64,000 nt of DNA, taken from Amycolatopsis mongoliensis (GTDB lineage: Bacteria > Actinomycetota > Actinomycetes > Mycobacteriales > Pseudonocardiaceae). How positions within the stretch are numbered: position 1 is the stretch's first letter; every line of letters starts with the position of its first letter. The stretch is taken from NCBI RefSeq assembly GCF_030285665.1, contig NZ_CP127295.1, positions 1,302,001 through 1,366,000 of the forward strand. The letters run 5' to 3'. The notes below the pieces were generated by a model. It made no database searches, had not been told where the DNA came from, and saw only the letters and a list, made by a program, of their open reading frames with translations. Made by a program: the position numbers and the translations under genes. Positions 26,349-33,877 of the stretch are shown here, piece after piece.

Positions 26349-27287
26349 GTGACCACCGAATCGTTGCCTCGTACCCCGGCGGAGCTGGGCCTGCCGGAGT
26401 TCCCGGTCGAGGCGGGCCCGGAGGATCCGGCGGTCCACCACGTGCGGGCCAAGCTCGACCGGGAAATCCGCGCGCTGCTCGCGTACGAAGTCGGCACGCG
26501 CTCGGGCGCCGACCCCGAGGACCTGCACCAGATGCGCGTCGCCCTGCGGCGGATGCGCAGCGTGCTGAAGCTGTCCGGCGGGCTGGTCGGGGACGGCGCC
26601 GAGCCGGTGCGCGCGGAGCTGGGCTGGCTCGGCCAGTCACTCGGCGAGGTGCGGGACTACGACGTCCTGATCGAGCACCTGCGCGAGGTCATCGCCGACT
26701 TCGAGGTCCGCGACCAGCCCGCCGGGCACCGGCTGGTGTCCCGGTTCGTCGCCGAACGCGCGGCGGCGAAGCGGCGGCTGACCCGGGCGCTGTCCAGCGC
26801 GCGCTACTCGACGTTGCTGCGCGAAGTCAGCCTGCTGATCCGGGACCAGGAGGCCGCCGCCGAGGTGGCGGAGGAGTCACACGACCTGGTCGCCGGGCTC
26901 GCGAAGCCGCACCGGAAGCTCACGAAGGCCGTCCGCGCGCTGCCCGCCGACCCGCCGGACGACGACCTGCACGACCTGCGCATCCACGGCAAGAAGCTGC
27001 GCTACGCCGCCGAGCTGGCCCAGACGTCGGCGAAGAAGAAGCGGTCCAAGCGGATCAAGACGCTGATCAGGGCGACGCGGGACTTCCAGACCGTGCTCGG
27101 CGACCACCAGGACGCGGTGGTCGCGGCCGAGCGGATGCGCACGGTGCTGGAGACGGCGGACGGCGAGGTCGGCTTCGTCGCCGGCCGGATCGCCGAGCGC
27201 GAACGGGTCCGCCGCGCCGAGGCCCGTGCGGTCTGGCGCGAGTCCTGGGCCGCGGTCGACGCCGCCGCGAAGGCCCTCCACGCCTGA
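26349..27287 (+). CDS. CHAD-domain protein
   Basis: The 312-aa all-helical protein has a single CHAD domain (conserved histidine alpha-helical domain). This binds inorganic polyphosphate through basic residues; here HQMRVALRRMRS and HDLRIHGKKLRY are the two conserved His/Arg/Lys helices. No CYTH triphosphatase domain is attached, so it is probably a polyphosphate-binding protein. GTG at 26349 lies 7 nt after TAGTAT (26336-26341), suggesting a leaderless message. It ends at a family C palindrome. Confidence 0.9.
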   Translation: MTTESLPRTPAELGLPEFPVEAGPEDPAVHHVRAKLDREIRALLAYEVGTRSGADPEDLHQMRVALRRMRSVLKLSGGLVGDGAEPVRAELGWLGQSLGEVRDYDVLIEHLREVIADFEVRDQPAGHRLVSRFVAERAAAKRRLTRALSSARYSTLLREVSLLIRDQEAAAEVAEESHDLVAGLAKPHRKLTKAVRALPADPPDDDLHDLRIHGKKLRYAAELAQTSAKKKRSKRIKTLIRATRDFQTVLGDHQDAVVAAERMRTVLETADGEVGFVAGRIAERERVRRAEARAVWRESWAAVDAAAKALHA

Positions 27288-27295
27288 CCAGCCGG

Positions 27296-27339
27296 TCGTG
27301 AGTGTTCAGGGCGGTTCTAACCGCCCTGAACACTCACGA
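27296..27339. terminator. 44-bp perfect palindrome, family C copy 2, bidirectional terminator
   Basis: Same length and centre (CT) as 22729-22772. The TTTAGGG/CCCTAAA pairing there is TTCAGGG/CCCTGAA here, a compensatory change. It lies between the CHAD gene and the convergent monooxygenase gene, whose TGA is in the right arm. Confidence 0.9.
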
Positions 27340-28758
27340 CAAGCCGCGGGAGACCGACCAGACGTAACCGTCCGGGCGGACCAGCACCTCCGCGCCCGGC
27401 TTCACGTCGTAGGCCGCGTACGCGTGGCCACCCTCGTCGACCAGGTCCGTGCCCGTCGCGACGCTGCCCGCGGGCAGGATCCGGTAGCCGTTCTCCCCCA
27501 GCTCGCCGTCGCCGAAGACCAGGCGGGTCGCGTGCGGGCCGGCGAACAGCTCGAACAGCCGCACGCGCTTGCCGTTCGCGTCGGCCAGCGGCGAGTCGGG
27601 GGCGCGGTCGCCGGGACGCAGCGCGCCGGTGCCGGCCGGGGACAGCGGGCCGCCGCGGTAGCTGATGTCCAGCTGCTGGGTTTCCTCGCCGCGCTTGTGC
27701 GCGTCGTCGTCGCCGTCGGCGTACTTCCGCATCAGTTCGGTCGAGATCCCGAGCACGCGAGCCGCGTTGGCCCGCCGCTCGGCCTCGTAGCTGTCGAGCA
27801 GTTCGGGTGCGCCGTCCGCGAGCTTCCAGCCCAGGTTGTAGCCGTCCTGGACGCCGGTGTTCAGGCCCTGGCCGCCGGTCGGCGGGTGGACGTGCGCGGA
27901 GTCGCCGGCCAGGAACACCCGGCCGTCGCGGAACCGGGCCGCCAGCCGGACGTTCGGCCGCCACACCGTCGACCAGGCCAGGTCCGAGAGCGTGATCCCG
28001 CCGCCGGTGAGCGCGTCGAGCCGGGCCTGGATCGCGGGCAGCGCCGTCTCGACCTCGAGGTCGCCGTCGCCGAGCGGTGAGCCGAACTGGAACCACGGCG
28101 TGCCCGGCAGCGGGCTGAACATCATGCCGCGCATCGGGTCGTCCGGCGAGGCGAACCAGTGCCCGAAACCGCGGTCGAGGCCCTCGGCGTGGACGTCGCC
28201 GAGCAGCATCCGGACCGACTCGTCGGTGGTGCCCTCGAACGCGATCCCCAGCGTCTTGCGCACGAAGCTCTTGCCCCCGTCGGCCCCGACCAGGTACTCG
28301 GCGCGGACGGTCTCGCCGGTGCTCAAGGTGGCCGTGACACCGTCTTCGTCCTGCTCGAAGCCGGTCAGCGCGGTCGCCAGCTCGACGTGGACGCCGAACT
28401 CGGCGAGCCGGTCGCGCAGGATGCCTTCGGTCTGCGACTGACCGAGGAACCAGCCGGTCGGGTACGGCTTCGCCGGCGTCGGCTCGACCGGGTCGACCAT
28501 CATCCGCTCGCCGACCACTTCGCCGCCGACGTGGATCTTCATCGGCACCGGCGCGGCCCCCGCGGCCAGCACCGCGTCGAGCACTCCGAGGTCTTCGAAG
28601 ACCTCCAGCGTGCGGGGCTGGAGCCCGTCGCCGCGCGAGCCCACGAAGTACGTGTCGGCCTTGTCGATGATCCGCACGGCGACGTCGCGCCGGGCCAGCT
28701 CGATGGCCAGCGTCAGCCCGGTCGGCCCCGCCCCCGCGATCAGCACCCGAGTGTCCAT
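27334..28758 (-). CDS. FAD-dependent aromatic monooxygenase (PHBH/RebC type)
   Basis: The 474-aa flavoprotein has the dinucleotide motif GAGPTG (9-14), the GADGGKSFVRK motif, and GDSAHVHPPTGGQGLN binding the FAD ribityl chain. A C-terminal thioredoxin-like extension (about 375-474) is typical of polyketide and phenol hydroxylases. Substrate unknown, possibly an aromatic drug or pigment. ATG at 28758 has GGGAGG upstream. It is divergent from a TetR regulator with two dyads between them, so expression is probably induced by the substrate. Confidence 0.9.
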   Translation of the reverse strand: MDTRVLIAGAGPTGLTLAIELARRDVAVRIIDKADTYFVGSRGDGLQPRTLEVFEDLGVLDAVLAAGAAPVPMKIHVGGEVVGERMMVDPVEPTPAKPYPTGWFLGQSQTEGILRDRLAEFGVHVELATALTGFEQDEDGVTATLSTGETVRAEYLVGADGGKSFVRKTLGIAFEGTTDESVRMLLGDVHAEGLDRGFGHWFASPDDPMRGMMFSPLPGTPWFQFGSPLGDGDLEVETALPAIQARLDALTGGGITLSDLAWSTVWRPNVRLAARFRDGRVFLAGDSAHVHPPTGGQGLNTGVQDGYNLGWKLADGAPELLDSYEAERRANAARVLGISTELMRKYADGDDDAHKRGEETQQLDISYRGGPLSPAGTGALRPGDRAPDSPLADANGKRVRLFELFAGPHATRLVFGDGELGENGYRILPAGSVATGTDLVDEGGHAYAAYDVKPGAEVLVRPDGYVWSVSRGLS

Positions 28759-28771
28759 CTCGTCCTCCCAG

Positions 28772-28800
28772 TGAATTGAAATTCAGTGAATATGGATTCA
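28772..28800. promoter_or_regulatory. Two tandem dyads, candidate TetR operators
   Basis: TGAATT-GA-AATTCA (28772-28785) and TGAAT-ATGG-ATTCA (28787-28800) are two perfect 14-bp inverted repeats placed 15 bp apart. They lie upstream of both the monooxygenase and the divergent TetR gene. Spacing of about one and a half helix turns suits two dimers of the neighbouring regulator. Confidence 0.7.
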
Positions 28801-28838
28801 GAGTGACACTGCTAGCGTCCGGCGTCAAGGAGGTGGCG

Positions 28839-29450
28839 GTGAACCGCAAGGAGAAGGCCGCGGAGACCGAGACCGCGCTGAAGGCGGCGGCCCGGCGCGT
28901 GTTCGCGCGGAAGGGCTACCTGAACACGAAGATCACGGACATCACCGCCGAGGCGGGCCGGGCCGCGGGGTCGTTCTACAACCACTTCGCGGGCAAGGAG
29001 GAGCTGCTCGAGGCACTCCTGGCCGACATCGCGGCGTCAGGCGACGAGAGCGCGCTGGCCGAGGGGCACCTCTCGGACTTCAGCGACCCGGCGGCGGTGC
29101 GCTGGCACGTGGCCCAGTACTGGGACTTCTACAAGGAGCACGCGTCGACGATGCAGGCGCTGCGCCAGGCGTCGATGGTCAACGACGCGTTCGCCCGCAC
29201 GTTGGCCAGCTTCGGTGCGACCCAGGCGTCGGACCTGAACGGCCACCTGGCGCACGTCACGGCGGCCGGGATGCGGCTGCCGGCGAGCACGGAGCTGTCG
29301 ATCGCGATGATGTACCAGCTGGTCGACAGCTTCGCGCAGATGTGGCTGCTCGACCCGACCCCGGCCGGGTGGGCACCGCCGACCGACGAAGAGGCGATCG
29401 AGGCACTCACCCGGTTCGTCTACCGCGGGTTCACGGGCCGGGACTACTAG
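28839..29450 (+). CDS. TetR-family regulator of the monooxygenase
   Basis: The 203-aa regulator has an N-terminal TetR helix-turn-helix (about 8-55: ARRVFARKGYLNTKITDI, then GSFYNHFAGKEELL) and a helical ligand domain. GTG at 28839 is chosen because AAGGAGG (28827-28833) lies 5 nt upstream; the longer frame to 28776 would include the operator dyads. Last 20 bp overlap the convergent second TetR gene. It likely represses the divergent monooxygenase gene. Confidence 0.88.
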   Translation: MNRKEKAAETETALKAAARRVFARKGYLNTKITDITAEAGRAAGSFYNHFAGKEELLEALLADIAASGDESALAEGHLSDFSDPAAVRWHVAQYWDFYKEHASTMQALRQASMVNDAFARTLASFGATQASDLNGHLAHVTAAGMRLPASTELSIAMMYQLVDSFAQMWLLDPTPAGWAPPTDEEAIEALTRFVYRGFTGRDY

Positions 29451-30063
29451 TCGGCGGCGCGCTCATCGCCGCCGCGAGGAACGTGATCGCCCAGCGCCGG
29501 GCCGGTTCGCCCGAGGACGGGCAGTCCGGGGCCGGCCCGTTGTAGACGTCGACGCGGTCCACGGCCGCCACGGCGAGGATGCCCCGGATCCGGAACCACA
29601 GCTCCCCCGCCGAAAGGCCGGGCAACGCGTGCCCGAAGGCCGCCAGGTAGCGATCGCGGACCGTCGCCTCGGCCGAGCCGGTCCAGGCGCGCATCTCCTC
29701 GGCCGGGTCGCCGAAGATCCGCATGATCAGCCGGGACGTCCGGGCGCCGCCCTCGTCGCCCGCCAGCATCGCGTCGAACAACGGTCCCGCGAAGGCCTCG
29801 ACCAGCTCGGCGACCGGCGGGTCCGGGGTCCGGGCCAGCAGCCGGTCGAGCCCGGCGGCCTGCGCGATGTTGATGGGCTCGACCACCCGGCGGACGACCG
29901 CGGCCAAGAGCTCCGCCTTCGAACCGAAGTGGTACCCGATCGCGGCCAGGTTCGCTCCGGCGAGTTCGGTGATCGCGCGGACCGAGGCACCCCGGAAACC
30001 GTGCTCGGCGAAGAGGCGTTCGGCCGCGTCGAGGAGCTGGGAGCGGGTGTCGGGTGGCGCCAT
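29431..30063 (-). CDS. TetR-family regulator
   Basis: The 210-aa regulator has a TetR helix-turn-helix at about 8-55 (AERLFAEHGFRGASVRAI, then AIGYHFGSKAELL) and a CecR-like C-terminal domain. ATG at 30063; TATAGT on this strand (30072-30077) is 8 nt upstream, so the message may be leaderless. It is divergent from a ketopantoate-reductase-like gene, the likely target. Confidence 0.87.
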   Translation of the reverse strand: MAPPDTRSQLLDAAERLFAEHGFRGASVRAITELAGANLAAIGYHFGSKAELLAAVVRRVVEPINIAQAAGLDRLLARTPDPPVAELVEAFAGPLFDAMLAGDEGGARTSRLIMRIFGDPAEEMRAWTGSAEATVRDRYLAAFGHALPGLSAGELWFRIRGILAVAAVDRVDVYNGPAPDCPSSGEPARRWAITFLAAAMSAPPTSSPGP

Positions 30064-30071
30064 GTGTGGCT

Positions 30072-30103
30072 ACTATACGGACGAATGAATCAAACGAACG
30101 TAT
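30072..30103. promoter_or_regulatory. Shared promoter/operator of TetR and reductase genes
   Basis: ATACG (30075-30079) and CGTAT (30099-30103) are the ends of an imperfect dyad with repeated CGAATGAAT-like words inside. The minus-strand -10 TATAGT (30072-30077) overlaps the left arm, so binding would shut off the regulator gene itself. Confidence 0.4.
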
Positions 30104-30120
30104 GAATGAATGAGGTCGCC

Positions 30121-31035
30121 ATGAAGCTGCTCGTGTACGGCGCCGGGGTCACCGGCAGCGTGGTCGCCGCCCACATGCACGAGGCCGGGCACGAAGTCTC
30201 ACTCCTCGCCCGGGGCGAACGCCTGGCCGCCCTGCGCCGGCACGGCGTACGGCTCGCCGAGGAGGACAGCCCGGCCGTCACGCAGGTACCCGTGCCGGTG
30301 GTCGAGCACCCGGCCGGCGGGTACGACCTGATCGCCGTCTTCGTCCGCGCCCATCAGGTCGACGCGGTGCTGGAGTCACTCGCCGACGTCGAAGGCGACG
30401 TGCTGTTCCTGCTCAACTGGGCGGCCGGTGCGGAGCCGCTCGGCGCGGTGCTCGGTCACGAGCGGGTACTGCTCGGCTTTCCCGCGGACGGCGGCACGAT
30501 GGACGGCGATGTGGTCCGCCACCGCGCGACCAGCCCCCTGACCCGCCTGGTCCCGATGCCGATCGGCGAACCCGACGGGCGGAGCACCCCGCGCGTGGAC
30601 CGGATCGTGCGGGCGTTCCGCCGCGCCGGGATCAACGCCAAGGCCCAGCCGCGGATGGACGCCTGGCTCAAGACGCACGCCGCGTTCGAGGTGCCGCTCG
30701 GGCAGGCGGTGGAGGCGGCCGGCGGTCCGGTGGCGCTGGCCGATGACCCGGCCGCGGTCCGCGCCATGCTCCACCTCATGCGGCGGAACCTGGGCGCCCT
30801 GCCGATGCCGCCGGTCCCGCGCGGGTTCGTCGCGTTGCGGACGCTGCCGGCAGGACTGCTCGTGGCCGTGTTGCGGCGCTTCTTGCGGAGCCGGACGGCC
30901 GTGCACAGCGGGCTCAGCAGCACCTCGCCCGCGGCGACGGCCGAGCTCGAGCGGCTGGCCGAACAGCTCAGTGCCCTGACCGCGACCGCCGGGCCTCAGG
31001 CCGGGTCCGGCCAGGCGTCGACGACTTCGACGTGA
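30121..31035 (+). CDS. Ketopantoate reductase-like (PanE/ApbA family) oxidoreductase
   Basis: The 304-aa NAD(P)H-dependent protein has the GAGVTGS Rossmann motif at residues 7-13 and the family's two-domain layout. A true PanE role is uncertain because the C-terminal domain is divergent and the gene is TetR-linked rather than with pantothenate genes. ATG at 30121 has GAGG 6 nt upstream; an in-frame ATG at 30106 is possible. Its last 40 bp overlap the convergent gene at 30996. Confidence 0.8.
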   Translation: MKLLVYGAGVTGSVVAAHMHEAGHEVSLLARGERLAALRRHGVRLAEEDSPAVTQVPVPVVEHPAGGYDLIAVFVRAHQVDAVLESLADVEGDVLFLLNWAAGAEPLGAVLGHERVLLGFPADGGTMDGDVVRHRATSPLTRLVPMPIGEPDGRSTPRVDRIVRAFRRAGINAKAQPRMDAWLKTHAAFEVPLGQAVEAAGGPVALADDPAAVRAMLHLMRRNLGALPMPPVPRGFVALRTLPAGLLVAVLRRFLRSRTAVHSGLSSTSPAATAELERLAEQLSALTATAGPQAGSGQASTTST

Positions 31036-31301
31036 CGCAGCCCCGAAGACGCGCTGATGTGCCGGAACCAGGCGGCGCACTCGGGCACCGTGTCGATCGA
31101 CCGGGCCGCTTCCTCGGCTTCGGCGCGGCTGCGCCACAGGACGACGTCCAGCCAGCCGCCGTCGTCCTCCCGGGTCAGGTACGCGGCGAGGCAGCCGGGG
31201 AACCGCCGGCGCATCGCCTCGACCATCGCCGGCCGCTCGGCCACCATCCGGTCCACCGCGGCGTCTTCGACCCGGAAGCGGGCCAGCTCGATCGTCGTCA
31301 C
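30996..31301 (-). CDS. Antibiotic-biosynthesis-monooxygenase (ABM)-like small protein
   Basis: The roughly 101-aa product looks like a single ferredoxin-like ABM domain: ELARFRV at the start, RRRFPGCLAAYL in the middle, WLDVVLWRSRAEAEEAA near the end. Such proteins are small oxygenases or dimeric scaffolds. GTG at 31301 begins at the usual family position; another GTG at 31325 would add eight residues. The 3' end overlaps the reductase gene by 40 bp. Confidence 0.7.
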   Translation of the reverse strand: MTTIELARFRVEDAAVDRMVAERPAMVEAMRRRFPGCLAAYLTREDDGGWLDVVLWRSRAEAEEAARSIDTVPECAAWFRHISASSGLRHVEVVDAWPDPA

Positions 31302-31334
31302 GACCGGCAACCTAGCCGGGAGCACCGACAGTTT

Positions 31335-32426
31335 CTAAGCGGTCAGGCGCTCCACGGCGGCGTCGACGCGCTCGTCCGTCGCGGTCAGGGCGACGCGGAC
31401 GTGCTTACCGCCCTTGGGGCCGTAGAACGTTCCCGGAGCCACGAGGATCCCGCGGTCGGCCAGCCAGCCGACCGTCGTGCGGGCCTCCTCGTCGCGGGTG
31501 GCCCAGAGGTACAGTCCAGCTTCGGAGTGGTCGATGCGGAAACCGTTGTCCTGCAACGCCTTCCGCAGCGCCAGCCGGCGCCGGGCGTACCGCTCGCGCT
31601 GGGCGGAGAGGGCCTCGTCGTCGGTCAGGGCGGCGACCATCGCCTCCTGGACCGGGCGCGGCACGATCATGCCGGCGTGCTTGCGGATCTCCAGCAGCTG
31701 CGCGATCAGCTTCGGGTCGCCGGTCAGGAAACCGGCGCGGTAACTGGCCAGGTTCGCCGACTTGGACAGCGAGTGCACCGCGATCAGGCCGTCCATCCGG
31801 CCGTCGCAGACGTCCGGGTGCAGCACCGACAACGGCGAGGTCTCCCAGCCGAGCGCCAGGTAGCACTCGTCGGAGACCACTACGACGTCGCGTTCGCGGG
31901 CCCACTCGACGACCTTGCGCAGGTGCTCGACCGGCAGCACCTTGCCGGTCGGGTTGGACGGCGAGTTCAGCCAGATCATCGCCGGCTTCTGCGGGCCGAG
32001 CGCGGTCAGGCCGTCGGAACGCAGGATCGACGCGCCCGCCAGGAGCGCCCCGACCTCGTACGTCGGGTAGGCCAGCTCCGGGATGACCACGAGGTCGCCG
32101 GGACCGAAGCCGAGCAGCCGCGGCAGCCAGGCCACGGCCTCCTTCGACCCGATCGTCGGGAGCACGGCGTCCGGCTCGATGCCGGTGACGCCGTGCCGGC
32201 GGCCGAGCGCGGCGATGGCCGCCGCGCGCAGCGCCGGGATGCCGTGCGTGGTCGGGTACCCCGGGATCTCCGAGACCGACGCGAGCGCGTCGCGGATGCC
32301 GGCCGGGACCGGGTCGACCGGCGTGCCGATGGAGAGGTCGACCATCCCGCCGGGGTGCGCGCTCGCCGTCGCCTTGACCTCGGCGAGCGAATCCCAGGGG
32401 AAGTCGGGCAGCGCGACCCGGCTCAT
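31335..32426 (-). CDS. dapC: Succinyldiaminopimelate transaminase
   Basis: PLP-dependent class I aminotransferase that converts N-succinyl-2-amino-6-ketopimelate to succinyl-diaminopimelate, between DapD and DapE. The 363-aa product has NSPSNPTGK, SDECYLALGW and the PLP lysine in HSLSKSANLA. ATG at 32426 overlaps the ferredoxin stop (ATGA). Actinobacteria commonly carry this ferredoxin-aminotransferase pair, which supports the DapC call, though related aminotransferases look similar. Confidence 0.88.
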   Translation of the reverse strand: MSRVALPDFPWDSLAEVKATASAHPGGMVDLSIGTPVDPVPAGIRDALASVSEIPGYPTTHGIPALRAAAIAALGRRHGVTGIEPDAVLPTIGSKEAVAWLPRLLGFGPGDLVVIPELAYPTYEVGALLAGASILRSDGLTALGPQKPAMIWLNSPSNPTGKVLPVEHLRKVVEWARERDVVVVSDECYLALGWETSPLSVLHPDVCDGRMDGLIAVHSLSKSANLASYRAGFLTGDPKLIAQLLEIRKHAGMIVPRPVQEAMVAALTDDEALSAQRERYARRRLALRKALQDNGFRIDHSEAGLYLWATRDEEARTTVGWLADRGILVAPGTFYGPKGGKHVRVALTATDERVDAAVERLTA

Positions 32427-32743
32427 TCGCCCTGCGGGGGCAGCGCCTTGATGAACGCCGGGTCGTGGGCCGTCTTGCCCACCTTGGAGGCTCCGCCGGG
32501 CGAACCGAGCTCGTCGAAGAAGTCGACGTTGGCCTTGGTGTAGTCCGACCAGTTGTCCGGGACGTCGTCCTCGTAGTAGATCGCCTCGACCGGGCAGACC
32601 GGCTCGCAGGCGCCGCAGTCGACGCACTCGTCCGGGTGGATGTACAGCATCCGCTCGCCCTCGTAGATGCAGTCCACGGGGCACTCGTCGATACACGCCT
32701 TGTCGAGCACGTCGACGCAGGGCTCGGCGATCACGTAGGTCAC
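32423..32743 (-). CDS. fdxA: Seven-iron (3Fe-4S/4Fe-4S) ferredoxin
   Basis: The 106-aa ferredoxin of the FdxA/FdxC type. Cluster ligands are visible in CIDECPVDCIYEG (first cluster) and CVDCGACEPVCPVEAI (second), followed by the usual acidic tail. GTG at 32743 has AGGAG upstream. Its stop overlaps dapC by 4 nt, so the two are translated together. The redox partner is not apparent. Confidence 0.92.
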   Translation of the reverse strand: MTYVIAEPCVDVLDKACIDECPVDCIYEGERMLYIHPDECVDCGACEPVCPVEAIYYEDDVPDNWSDYTKANVDFFDELGSPGGASKVGKTAHDPAFIKALPPQGE

Positions 32744-32817
32744 TGCGCACTCCTGCTTTTCTCTGCAAACAGCCAGTCGTGGCCGACACTACGCGGTTCG
32801 GCCACCCGTTCGGTTGG

Positions 32818-32831
32818 TGAGGCAAGCCTTA
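32818..32831. promoter_or_regulatory. Possible iron box upstream of ferredoxin gene
   Basis: TGAGGC-AA-GCCTTA is an inverted repeat (one mismatch) resembling the inner part of DtxR/IdeR-type iron boxes. It lies 75 bp upstream of the ferredoxin start. The flanking bases do not fully match a 19-bp box, so the call is weak. Confidence 0.3.
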
Positions 32832-32832
32832 G

Positions 32833-32849
32833 CCATACCCGGGGTATGG
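32833..32849 (-). terminator. Short palindrome after 57-aa gene
   Basis: CCATACCC-G-GGGTATGG is a perfect 8+1+8 palindrome 3 nt beyond the stop of the small gene on the minus strand. It may be a terminator, or an operator for the ferredoxin gene. Confidence 0.4.
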
Positions 32850-32852
32850 CGC

Positions 32853-33026
32853 TCACCTCTGCCGACGGCGCGGGGGCGGGGTGGCCCGGGCGTCGCCGGT
32901 GATGACGAAGCGCGGCTTGGGTGCGTCGTCCTCGTCCTTCTTCTCCCCCACGGCGCGGTTGAACCCCTCGGAGATCTCGTCGACGAGCTTCTCGTTGTGC
33001 CGCTCGTCCTTGCGCTGGATGCCCAC
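32853..33026 (-). CDS. Small conserved hydrophilic protein, function unknown
   Basis: The 57-aa, highly charged protein begins GIQRKDERHNEKLVDEI and ends in a basic RRRQR tail. GTG at 33026 has GAGGAGG 6 nt upstream, a strong site that supports real translation. No known domain or hydrophobic segment. It is divergent from the GNAT gene across 59 bp. Its codon use resembles the neighbours. Confidence 0.72.
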   Translation of the reverse strand: MGIQRKDERHNEKLVDEISEGFNRAVGEKKDEDDAPKPRFVITGDARATPPPRRRQR

Positions 33027-33085
33027 GGCCCACCTCCTCGGAAAATCCGCTCCGCGCCGTTCGGCGCCTCGGTCACAATCTAGTC

Positions 33086-33877
33086 GTGAACGCACCCGAG
33101 GCGCTGGAAATCGTCTGCAGCAGAGCATGGCCGCCGCTGGTCGAGGAACCCCTGAACGACTGGCGGCTGCGCTGGGCGGGCGGCTTCACCGGCCGCGCGA
33201 ACAGCGCACTCGCCGTCGGCGACCCCGGCCTGCCGATCCCGGACGCCCTGCGCGCGGCGTGTGACTTCGCCCACGATCGGGGGATCCAGCCGATGGTGCA
33301 GGTGATCCGCGACAGCCCGAACGAGCGCGCGGTCGTCGCCGAGGGCTGGTTCCAGGCGACGCGCCACCACCGCGGCCACGAGGTCGTCGTGCTCACCACC
33401 CCGCTGGCCGCCGGACGCATCTTTCCTGGGGAAAGTGACGCCTCCGGCCCCTCGGACGCATCTTTCTCGGCGAAAGTGACGGGTGAGCCGACGGCGGAGT
33501 GGTGGGCGCTGACGCTCGGGCCCGGCGAGGACGTCCCGGCCGCCCGCAGCGTCCTGACCGGCGGGAAGATCGGCTACGGCGTCGCGACGCTCGACGGCGC
33601 CACCGCCGGCGTCGTCCGCGGGGCCCTGGTCGACGGCTGGCTGCACGTCGGGCGCCTGGAGGTCGACCCCGCCTTCCGCCGTCGCGGGCTCGCGAAAGCG
33701 CTGATGGGCGCCCTGCACACGTGGGGTGCGGAACACGGGGCGGACCGCGCGGTGTTGCAGGTGGCGGAGGGGAACCCGGGCGCGCTCGCGCTCTACGCGG
33801 GGCTCGGCTACGCCCCGCACCACAGATACCGGTACTGGGTGCCCGCACCCGGCTCGTGCGAGGATTCGACGTCGTGA
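33086..33877 (+). CDS. GNAT N-acetyltransferase with in-frame repeat insertion
   Basis: The 263-aa protein has an N-terminal half (about 1-108) resembling the first lobe of two-lobed GNAT enzymes, and a C-terminal GNAT fold (about 130-263). The latter has GRLEVDPAFRRRGLAKALMG, the acetyl-CoA loop. Residues about 110-132 are encoded by two 28-bp palindromic repeats and read in different frames. GTG at 33086. The stop overlaps the cofD start (GTGA). Substrate unknown; linkage to F420 genes may be only translational. Confidence 0.83.
   Translation: MNAPEALEIVCSRAWPPLVEEPLNDWRLRWAGGFTGRANSALAVGDPGLPIPDALRAACDFAHDRGIQPMVQVIRDSPNERAVVAEGWFQATRHHRGHEVVVLTTPLAAGRIFPGESDASGPSDASFSAKVTGEPTAEWWALTLGPGEDVPAARSVLTGGKIGYGVATLDGATAGVVRGALVDGWLHVGRLEVDPAFRRRGLAKALMGALHTWGAEHGADRAVLQVAEGNPGALALYAGLGYAPHHRYRYWVPAPGSCEDSTS
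33413..33481. repeat. Two 28-bp direct repeats inside the GNAT coding region, family E
   Basis: Copies at 33413-33440 and 33454-33481 both read GGACGCATCTTTC, a variable loop of 5 nt, then GAAAGTGACG. Each can form a CTTTC/GAAAG stem. They are 41 bp apart, so they are translated in two different frames, yet the ORF stays open. Confidence 0.85.

Noticed and set aside
33413..33481. Sequencing error in the GNAT gene
   Set aside because: The repeats are two full similar copies and the GNAT motifs on both sides remain in one frame.
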